Assembly: GCA_002474405.1 (NCBI GenBank)
Contig: DLQW01000080.1
Coordinates: 14,768-37,488 of the forward strand
Reading direction: 5' to 3'
From: Christensenella sp. UBA7597
Lineage (GTDB): Bacteria > Bacillota > Clostridia > Christensenellales > Borkfalkiaceae
DNA: 22,721 bases
Position numbers and translations under genes: made by a program. The first letter of the stretch is position 1, and the number at the start of each line of letters is the position of its first letter. Positions 7,526 to 14,272 of the stretch are shown piece after piece. The notes beneath the pieces are model-generated. The model saw nothing but the letters and a program-made list of their open reading frames with translations, did not search any database and was not told the DNA's origin.

Positions 7526-10078
7526 ATGAAAAAAGTAATAGCTGTTTTATTGTGCGCCGTAACCGTATTCGCTTCGGCGGGGTGTAAACGCGACGGCGGC
7601 GCGACGGAACAGGCGAGGACGGAAATCGGCGGCGAACCGCTTGCGTTTGACGATACGAACGAATACCTTGTGGAAAACGGGAAATCGGATTATAAAATCG
7701 CGGTGAGTTCCGAAGCTTCGAAAACGGAAAAATACGCGGCGGAAGAACTGCAGTATTTCATTGAAAAATCCACGGCGGTGAAGCTGCCCATCGTTACCGA
7801 CGATTCGCTTTCGCACGATAACCGGGCGAAATATCTTTCGGTGGGCGAAAATAAATTGCTTGCCGCGCAAACCGACGTTACGATAGATTACAACGAGCTG
7901 GGAGAAAACGGCGTTACGGTGAACACGAAAGGCAACTGCGTGTACATGGCGGGCGCTACCGAAACGGGCACGTTGTTTTCCGTGTACAGATTTCTGCACT
8001 ATCAGGTGGGGTATAACGCTTACGCGTACGATTGCGTGGAAGTGGATTACCGTCAATCGTGCAAGCTGAAAGATTTTACGTATAAATACGTGCCGTCTCT
8101 GGGGCTTCTTACCGCGGAGGACGCCGAACTTTCGGGCGAAACGAAGGTGAAAGAAGCGTTCAGAATGTATGCGTACGCGTCGAAAAACGGCGGCTACGAT
8201 ATGAACGGCAATCTGTTCAACGGGCTGTGGTGCCATACGATGAATTACATCGTTACGCAAACGCTGGATCAGCCGCGCGTGGAAGCCGCCGAAAACGCCG
8301 AAAAGCAGGCGAAATTCGACGAAATCAAAGAAGAACTTCTGAAAAACTACGGTTTGAAAATCAACGAAGCTTACGACGAGGCGGGAGAAAACGATTTCGA
8401 CGCCTATGCCGGTTTTTATAAAATGCTGAATCCGGACGCGAAAGCGGAGGATAAAGATTCCTATAAGAATTACCGCTTTTATACGCAGCTGATTCCGGAA
8501 GATGACCTGAACGAAGAAGGGTACCTCGGATACGTGAATTTCGTGAGAGGATTCGAAAGAGCGTGCGAGACGTTGTTTTCTTCGATGAAAAATTACAGAG
8601 ACGATATTCCGGACGAAGTGCTGAACCTGTACGGCTATATTCTGGATCTTGACGATCGGATAGTGCCCCGCTACGTGAAAGTAACGGAAGAAGTGAAAGA
8701 CAAGGACGGCAACGTGAAGAAAGACGAGAACGGAAACGTGATCAGACAGCCGAAACTGGAAAACGGCAATTACGTGTACGAAACGGACGAAGAGGGAAAC
8801 CCCGTGCTTGAAACGGACGAAAACGGCAAGCCGTATTCCGACGTGAAAGGGTACGATAATTACCTTGCGGGCAGAAACGCGGCGTATGAAAACGGCACGT
8901 ACCACGTAGGCAGCGAGTGGCAGAGAAACGTAAAAAAAATCAGGCTGTGGAACAATAATCAAACGTGCTATTCGAAGCAGGAAGCGGTGGATCTTGCCGT
9001 GGAAACGCTTACGAACAAATACATTAACGTTGCGAACGGTCCCTATCTGATGCTGGGCGTTACCGACGGCAGCGGTTCGTGCGATTGCGACGACTGCAAA
9101 GCGGCGGAAGAGATTTACGGCGGTCCCGCCGGCGTGCAGACGCGCTTTATGAACGAAGTGGCGAAAGGCGTGGAAGCGTATATGGAAAAGAACAATATCA
9201 GAAAGAATATCGTTCTTGTGGAATTCGCTTACTATACCTACCGCGAACCGCCCGTAAAAACGGAAAACGGCAAATACGTTGCCGTGCATAAGGACGCGAT
9301 TCCGAAAAGCGACGGACAGGTGCAGGTGGGCGTGCTGTACGCGCCTATCGAAGCGTGCTACACTCACCCCATCACCGACGACGGCGAAACGTGCGATAAA
9401 AACGCGCGCATTGCCGAGGAAATGAAAGCCTGGGCTTCGATTACGGAAAATCTGATGATGTATTCCTACGGCACGAACTTTCAGGCGTACAAATATCATT
9501 TCAACAACTGGTCGCATATCGGAGATTCCGTCAGATTTTACGAAAAATGCGGCTTGAAGTACTATTTCGAACAGGCTTGCACGCAGAACGGCGTATCGCC
9601 GATGTCCTCGATGCGGGCGTATGTGAGAAGCCGCCTTGCCTGGAACGCTTCGTATGACACGCAGGATTTGATAAACGAATTCATCGAACATTATTACGGC
9701 GACGGCGCCGAGGGCGTAAAGCAGTATTTTTCGACGGTGATGGAAGCCTACGAAAGAATTTATACGATTACGGAAACCGAGGACCAGACGATTTATTACA
9801 CGCTGACGAGAAGCGAATACTGGACGCGTCCGCTGCTGCTTGAACTGGAAAGCTGTCTTGAAAAAGCCAACTACGCGGTGGACCTCGGAAATTCGGCGTA
9901 TAAAGACGTGTACAAGGAAAGAATTTTCAGAGAATACTTCCTGATGAAAGACGACGAATATATGATGTATTCCGGCTATCTCAATCAGGAGGAGTACGAC
10001 AGGTTGGAAGAGCTTGTGATGTACGGCAGAGAAAAATACAACGCTTATCTTAGCTCGGAGAAAACGAACAATGGTTAA
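7526..10078 (+). CDS. DUF4838 domain-containing lipoprotein
   Basis: 850 residues with a lipobox (FASAGC, Cys at about residue 19). Residues about 50-160 (KYAAEELQYFIEKSTAVKLP, later ENGVTV and GTLFSVYRFLH) match the alpha-glucuronidase-like N-terminal domain that precedes DUF4838. The DUF4838 core follows, with YLMLGVTDGSGSCDCDDC and its triad C519-x-C521-xx-C524, then NIVLVEFAYYTYREPP. This domain pair occurs in glycan-degradation loci and is thought to be glycosidase-like, but its reaction is not established to my knowledge. Residues about 390-450 are an acidic low-complexity stretch with repeats of DENGN type. AAGGAGG (7511-7517) sits 8 bases before the ATG. The last 8 bases overlap the next gene (ATGGTTAA), implying translational coupling. 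It likely acts at the cell surface. Confidence 0.85.
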   Translation: MKKVIAVLLCAVTVFASAGCKRDGGATEQARTEIGGEPLAFDDTNEYLVENGKSDYKIAVSSEASKTEKYAAEELQYFIEKSTAVKLPIVTDDSLSHDNRAKYLSVGENKLLAAQTDVTIDYNELGENGVTVNTKGNCVYMAGATETGTLFSVYRFLHYQVGYNAYAYDCVEVDYRQSCKLKDFTYKYVPSLGLLTAEDAELSGETKVKEAFRMYAYASKNGGYDMNGNLFNGLWCHTMNYIVTQTLDQPRVEAAENAEKQAKFDEIKEELLKNYGLKINEAYDEAGENDFDAYAGFYKMLNPDAKAEDKDSYKNYRFYTQLIPEDDLNEEGYLGYVNFVRGFERACETLFSSMKNYRDDIPDEVLNLYGYILDLDDRIVPRYVKVTEEVKDKDGNVKKDENGNVIRQPKLENGNYVYETDEEGNPVLETDENGKPYSDVKGYDNYLAGRNAAYENGTYHVGSEWQRNVKKIRLWNNNQTCYSKQEAVDLAVETLTNKYINVANGPYLMLGVTDGSGSCDCDDCKAAEEIYGGPAGVQTRFMNEVAKGVEAYMEKNNIRKNIVLVEFAYYTYREPPVKTENGKYVAVHKDAIPKSDGQVQVGVLYAPIEACYTHPITDDGETCDKNARIAEEMKAWASITENLMMYSYGTNFQAYKYHFNNWSHIGDSVRFYEKCGLKYYFEQACTQNGVSPMSSMRAYVRSRLAWNASYDTQDLINEFIEHYYGDGAEGVKQYFSTVMEAYERIYTITETEDQTIYYTLTRSEYWTRPLLLELESCLEKANYAVDLGNSAYKDVYKERIFREYFLMKDDEYMMYSGYLNQEEYDRLEELVMYGREKYNAYLSSEKTNNG

Positions 10079-10700
10079 AACGAAGAAATTTATCGGTTTT
10101 ATCTTGGCTGTTATCGTATCGCTCGGCTTGTGCCTGTTTTCGGCTTGTTCGAAAAACGGGGGAACGAAAGACGCTCCGCAGACGGTGAGCTATAACTTTT
10201 TCATCAGTTCCACGGCGTTATCGCTGGAAAAAGGACAAAGCGAAAAGCTGGAATGCCGTTACGGCGATAAACAAATCGTGTTTACAAGCTCCGATACGCA
10301 GGTAGCGCTTGTGGAACAGGACGGAACGGTTACGGCGGTTGCGGTGGGAGAAGCGTATATCACCGCGAAGGCGGAGGGCGTTTCCGGCGCGGAAAAAATC
10401 TGCAAAGTTTCCGTGATCGAAAACAATTATGCCGTTACGTTCGATCGCGGGGGAGAAGTGAACGCCGTACTCAGCGGCGGGCAGGTTACGCTGGATTTCA
10501 CCGCGACGGTGTATAAAAACGGCGAAAAATCCGACCTTACGGCGACGTATGAAATTACGCCCGAAGGCTGCGTGCTGAAAACCGAAGGCAGAGCGGCAAG
10601 AATTACGTTTTCTGCGGCGGGCGAATATGTGATTACGGCAACATATAAAAACGCTTCGGCGAAAATTACGGTGAAAGTTACGGAAAACATTGCCGGATAA
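10071..10700 (+). CDS. Small lipoprotein with BIG2-like Ig domain
   Basis: 209 residues. A signal peptide with lipobox LFSAC (Cys at about residue 25) is followed by a BIG2-like domain at about residues 39-118: SLEKGQSEKL, then FTSSDTQVALVEQDGTVTAV and GEAYITAKAEG. A second beta-sandwich covers about residues 118-207 and ends in AAGEYVITATYKNAS. The arrangement matches the first 190 or so residues of the next protein, so the two are probably related by duplication. The start overlaps the DUF4838 gene by 8 bases; GGAG at 10057-10060 is 10 bases upstream. No catalytic motif is visible. It may be a surface adhesin or a spacer that holds a partner; this is a guess from domain content. Confidence 0.8.
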   Translation: MVKTKKFIGFILAVIVSLGLCLFSACSKNGGTKDAPQTVSYNFFISSTALSLEKGQSEKLECRYGDKQIVFTSSDTQVALVEQDGTVTAVAVGEAYITAKAEGVSGAEKICKVSVIENNYAVTFDRGGEVNAVLSGGQVTLDFTATVYKNGEKSDLTATYEITPEGCVLKTEGRAARITFSAAGEYVITATYKNASAKITVKVTENIAG

Positions 10701-10712
10701 GGGGTGAGAGGG

Positions 10713-13682
10713 ATGAAAAAATTTCTGGTATTTGTATTATCTCTCGTATGCGGCGCCGCAATCGCTTCGTGCGCGGGCGGCAACGGCGGCGAAACGAAAA
10801 AAGCGGAGATCGTTTATCTTACGGACAGGGAAATTACCGTGTATGTAGGCGAAACGTATAAGTTTACGCCTTCCGGGGCGGAATCTTACGCCTATACGAC
10901 TTCCGACGAGTCGGTGGCGAGAATCAACAAAAACGGCGTGCTCACGGGAATATCCGACGGCACGGCGTTTATCGACGTATCTGCGGGCGAAGCCGCAACC
11001 ACATGCCGCGTGAGCGTTATCCGCCGCGACAATTACATACGCCTGAACGCCGGGCAGCTTACCGCGGCGGCGGGCAGCGACGTTACGCTGAAAGCGGAGG
11101 TGATTCTCGGCGGAAAGGTTTCGGACGGGAAAGTGAAATTTTCCTATGAGTTTACGGAAAGTTTCACGGCGGAACGGAGCGGATATAATCAACTGACCGT
11201 TTCTCTGAATGAAACGGGGAGCTATCTTTTCGGCGTTTCGTACGGAACGATGACGGCGCAGTGCACCGTGAAAGCGGTGAACGAATCCGCCGAGGAACTT
11301 GCAATGCCCGACATCACCGTGGAAGATTGCAAAACGGTTTGCTGGAACGCCGTGGAAAACGCGGACGGCTATGAATACAGCGTGAACGGCGGCGACTGGA
11401 CGAAAACAACGGATACGTTTTTCGACGCGCAGAGCGTAACGGACGCATTGAAACCGGGCGAAATCGCCGTTTTTGCCGTGAAAGCGACGTCGGGAGAAAA
11501 CGATTACGATACGATTGACAGCATGCCTTCCGCCGAAGTGTTCTCTCACGATTATCAGGCGGCGGGTACTCCGGAATACACCTGCGAAAAAGCGGGAAAA
11601 GCGGACTTCGCATGCACGGTTTGCGGCAGGACGTACACGGAAGAGGGGTATCTTGCGGAACATCGGTGGAAAGACGGCGCCTGCGAGGTGTGCCATACCT
11701 CCCGCACGAAAAAGGTATCTTATTCTTACGATAAAGCCAACGATTGCTACTACGTTGTGGGCGCGGACGCGGGATACGATTCCGAAGATTTGTATATCCG
11801 CGCCGAATACGACGACGGTACGAACGGCAGCCATGCCGTGAAATATATCGGTTACGGCGCGTTCAAATCGAACAAAACGATCCGGCGGGTGATTCTGCCC
11901 GAAAGCATGACGGAATTTGCCGACGCGGACGCTCGTTACAACACGAATAAAATCAGAAAAGACGGCAAACAGGTAAGCAGCCCGTTGCGCGGGCAATGCT
12001 TCGACGATTGTTCGAACCTCGAATATGTTTCCATGAAGGGCATTACGGAGCTGCGCGATATTGCGCAGTCGTACTACGCGCACTGGAATTTCAGGGATTG
12101 CTATAATCTGAAACAGGTGATTGTGGGCGACGGCTTCTACAATACGGGCGCTACGTTTATGCGCTGGGACTATACGCCGAAAAGCGCGGAAAGCCGTACG
12201 GATATTTACGTTTACGGCGAAAAGGTTACGGCGATCAGCGATCCGCAAAGCTATCCCGTCGGCTTCGACGTGGGACTCGGCAACAACAGTTTGCTGACGG
12301 GCGACGTGTTTTACAAATCGGCGGTTGACGGCTGCTACAAATGGCGTTTCGACGACGACGGCGAAACGATCGTAACCGAGGGCAAACACAATTTCAACGC
12401 GAAAGGCAAGTGCAGAAAATGCGGCGCGAGAAACGGTTACGGCGTGAAATACGAATATTCCGAAGGCGCGTCGGAATATTACGTATCGGATAATCAGACG
12501 CTGAACGAAAAAGAAGTGAATATTCTTGCCGAATATACGGACGGAATTCACGGAACTCATCCCGTAACGTTTGTGAAAAACGGCGCGTTCAAAGGCAATT
12601 CCGTGATTGAAAAAATAACGTTTCCCGAAAGCGTAACGGCGCTGGACGGCGACGTATTCAACGGCTGTTCTTCGCTGGTGTACGTATCGATGCCGGGCGT
12701 TAAGAAGATGCCTGCCGTGAATCTGAAAAACACGGGCATTTATACCGACGGGGCGGACGTTGTTACCGGCAATAATTTTATCAACTGCATTAACCTGAAA
12801 ACGTTGATCGTGAATAAGAATTTCAGTTTGTACGACGATCAGGGCGAAGCGCAGCAGCAGTTTATCGACTGGCGGTTCGATAGCGACAAGCAACGGATTA
12901 CGCCTGTGCCGTGCGTGGATATTTATTCTTCGGGCACGTTTGAGGAAAGCGACATAAAAGCCGTGCCGAGCGATAAAAACATTCTGCTTACGGGCGTTAT
13001 CTACTACAAAGGCGATTTAAGCACGTGCAGAAGATGGCGGCAGGACGAGGACGGAGAAATCGAATCTTCGGCGAGAGACCACAGCTACGACGCAAACGGC
13101 GTATGCACGGTTTGCGGGGACAGAGAGACGCAGGGGGTAACGTACGCCTTCGACGGCACGCAATATTATGTTGCCGGCTATACGGGCGATGCGGAAACGG
13201 TGAAAGTGTTTGCCGCGTACAACGATGGCAAGAACGGCGAACACGCGGTGAAATACGTGGGCGCGAGAGCGTTTGAAAACAAGACGACTCTGAAAAAAGT
13301 AATTCTTCCCGCCTGCGTGGACAGTCTGGAAGGCTGGGTGTTTGCGGGTTGCACGAACCTCGAATACGTATCGGCGGAGGGCGTGAAAAATCTCGATTAT
13401 GCAAGCCCTTACGGCGGCGCGGGGAGAGATCATAATTTCAGAAACTGCGTTAAGCTGAAAGTCGTCATTGTGGGCGAAGGGTTTACGTCCAACGTATCGC
13501 AGTTTGGCGCCGCTGACGCGCCCGCCGTGCCCGTGCTGGATTTGTATGTAAAGGGTACCGACGGCGCAACGCAGATTCAGGCGGACAATATGCTTACCGG
13601 AACCGTGTATTATTACAGCGAAACGGAAAAAGCGGGTTGCTGGCATTATGCGGATAAAACCGCCGTGCCGTGGAACCGATAA
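10713..13682 (+). CDS. Surface lipoprotein with Ig, Fn3-like and three BspA-type LRR modules
   Basis: 989 residues from ATG 10713, preferred over an in-frame GTG at 10704 because GGGGTGA (10701-10707) then serves as ribosome site. The lipobox is AIASC (Cys at about residue 20). A BIG2-like domain (about 30-110) has YTTSDESVARINKNGVLTGI; a second Ig-like domain spans about 110-190, and a fibronectin-III-like domain about 197-277 (VCWNAVENADGYEYSVNGG). Three LRR_5 modules then start at residues 317, 559 and 790. Each opens with a H-x(5-7)-G-x-C-x-x-C knuckle, continues through a GVxYxY...YYV strand pair and an AF...I..V.LP.S leucine-rich run, and closes with an LLTG...YYK strand and a C-x-W or W-R segment. 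The end, GCWHYADKTAVPW, resembles the usual finish of clostridial LRR surface proteins. A protein- or glycan-binding role at the surface is likely; no enzyme motif is seen. Confidence 0.82.
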   Translation: MKKFLVFVLSLVCGAAIASCAGGNGGETKKAEIVYLTDREITVYVGETYKFTPSGAESYAYTTSDESVARINKNGVLTGISDGTAFIDVSAGEAATTCRVSVIRRDNYIRLNAGQLTAAAGSDVTLKAEVILGGKVSDGKVKFSYEFTESFTAERSGYNQLTVSLNETGSYLFGVSYGTMTAQCTVKAVNESAEELAMPDITVEDCKTVCWNAVENADGYEYSVNGGDWTKTTDTFFDAQSVTDALKPGEIAVFAVKATSGENDYDTIDSMPSAEVFSHDYQAAGTPEYTCEKAGKADFACTVCGRTYTEEGYLAEHRWKDGACEVCHTSRTKKVSYSYDKANDCYYVVGADAGYDSEDLYIRAEYDDGTNGSHAVKYIGYGAFKSNKTIRRVILPESMTEFADADARYNTNKIRKDGKQVSSPLRGQCFDDCSNLEYVSMKGITELRDIAQSYYAHWNFRDCYNLKQVIVGDGFYNTGATFMRWDYTPKSAESRTDIYVYGEKVTAISDPQSYPVGFDVGLGNNSLLTGDVFYKSAVDGCYKWRFDDDGETIVTEGKHNFNAKGKCRKCGARNGYGVKYEYSEGASEYYVSDNQTLNEKEVNILAEYTDGIHGTHPVTFVKNGAFKGNSVIEKITFPESVTALDGDVFNGCSSLVYVSMPGVKKMPAVNLKNTGIYTDGADVVTGNNFINCINLKTLIVNKNFSLYDDQGEAQQQFIDWRFDSDKQRITPVPCVDIYSSGTFEESDIKAVPSDKNILLTGVIYYKGDLSTCRRWRQDEDGEIESSARDHSYDANGVCTVCGDRETQGVTYAFDGTQYYVAGYTGDAETVKVFAAYNDGKNGEHAVKYVGARAFENKTTLKKVILPACVDSLEGWVFAGCTNLEYVSAEGVKNLDYASPYGGAGRDHNFRNCVKLKVVIVGEGFTSNVSQFGAADAPAVPVLDLYVKGTDGATQIQADNMLTGTVYYYSETEKAGCWHYADKTAVPWNR
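11661..13682 (+). repeat. Three in-frame LRR modules in the 989-aa lipoprotein
   Basis: Module starts are marked by His-Cys knuckles at 11661, 12387 and 13080, giving modules of 726, 693 and 603 bases. Knuckles read HRWKDGACEVC, HNFNAKGKCRKC and HSYDANGVCTVC. Modules 2 and 3 resemble each other and the two modules of the 907-aa protein (from 15764) more than module 1, which has extra loops. Confidence 0.7.
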
Positions 13683-13716
13683 AACGGATTAAAAATTATA
13701 TAAGGAGATAAATGCT

Positions 13717-14100
13717 ATGAGGAAAAAGAGGTTTGCGTTTGTGCTCGCCGCCGCTTTGTGCGCCGTATCGGTCGGCGCGCTTGCGGGTTGTTCGGGCGGC
13801 GACGGCGGAAATTCCGGCGAAACGCCCGGAGGAACGGAGGAAGCGAAAGAATACACCGTTACGTTCGATTCCGCGGGAGGAACGGCGGTGCAAAGCGTTA
13901 CCGTGAAAGAGGGTGCCACGCTGAAAGCGCCGGAAGCGCCAATAAAGGCGACGCTTTCCGCCCGATACGATTTTACGGGCTGGTACTACGAAGGCAGACT
14001 GTGGGTGTTTGAAACGGACGTTGTGGACGGCGACATTACGCTTACGGCGAACTGGGAACTTGCGGAAGAATACACAAACGTGTATCCGCCGAAGGCATAA
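13717..14100 (+). CDS. Small lipoprotein carrying a single InlB B-type repeat
   Basis: 127 residues with a perfect lipobox LAGC (Cys at about residue 25), a Gly/Ser/Glu linker, and one Listeria-Bacteroides (InlB B, Flg_new) repeat that fills the mature protein. Its marks are YTVTFDSAGGTAVQSVTV, then GATLKAPEAP, FTGWYYEGRLW and ITLTANW. These beta-grasp-like repeats usually occur in tandem in large adhesins, so one alone on a lipid anchor is unusual. AAGGAG (13702-13707) is 9 bases before the ATG. It starts 34 bases after the LRR lipoprotein and ends 17 bases before the 46-aa peptide gene. A related repeat appears in the 907-aa protein at about residues 253-326. Function is unknown. Confidence 0.82.
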   Translation: MRKKRFAFVLAAALCAVSVGALAGCSGGDGGNSGETPGGTEEAKEYTVTFDSAGGTAVQSVTVKEGATLKAPEAPIKATLSARYDFTGWYYEGRLWVFETDVVDGDITLTANWELAEEYTNVYPPKA

Positions 14101-14117
14101 AAATCGGGGAGGAAAAA

Positions 14118-14258
14118 ATGGAAAAGAAAAAGTATACATCGCCCGAAGTACTGTACGTGCTCTCGTCTGTTGATTGTTTAACACGTCGGGGGGGGGGGTA
14201 CGATAACGTAATCGAGGACGTAGACTGGGATAATTTCAACCGGGAAACGACGGTTTAA
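14118..14258 (+). CDS. 46-aa peptide with KYxxPE start and 11-G tract in frame
   Basis: A short gene with a good ribosome site (GGGGAGG, 14106-14112, 5 bases before the ATG), closely spaced between two exported-protein genes (17 bases before, 14 after). The N-terminus reads MEKKKYTSPEVLYVLSSVDC, then LTRRGGGYDN and the acidic, aromatic end VIEDVDWDNFNRETTV. There is no signal peptide, membrane helix or catalytic motif. A lysine-rich K-Y-x-x-P-E opening, a hydrophobic beta-like stretch, a D-x-[LI]-T turn with glycines and an acidic tail recalls small uncharacterised peptides of Bacillota that I know by pattern only, some of which look like modified-peptide precursors. The run of 11 G (14188-14198) encodes part of RRGGG. 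Any change not divisible by three puts a stop within a few codons. No maturation enzyme is nearby. Confidence 0.6.
   Translation: MEKKKYTSPEVLYVLSSVDCLTRRGGGYDNVIEDVDWDNFNRETTV
14188..14198 (+). repeat. Homopolymer of 11 G within the 46-aa peptide gene
   Basis: Eleven consecutive G. At 11 the frame stays open. At 12, reading passes into GTA CGA TAA; at 10, into ACG ATA ACG TAA. Long G runs are hot spots for polymerase slippage and phase variation, and also for sequencing error. Confidence 0.85.
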
Positions 14259-14272
14259 AGGGGAAACGAAAC

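Noticed and set aside
7521..7529. Two-codon reading frames overlapping true starts (ATG AGA TGA here, ATG CTA TGA at 13712)
   Set aside because: The pattern occurs at two starts, but the true ATG codons have well-placed ribosome sites; this is probably chance.
7547..9691. Long open frame on the - strand opposite the DUF4838 gene
   Set aside because: Its residues are dominated by Arg, His, Phe and Val in patterns mirroring the sense codons; it has no domain, and the + strand has a signal peptide, ribosome site and family motifs.
10737..12893. Long open frame on the - strand opposite the 989-aa lipoprotein
   Set aside because: Same mirror-image composition with no recognisable protein; the + strand frame carries a lipobox and LRR modules.
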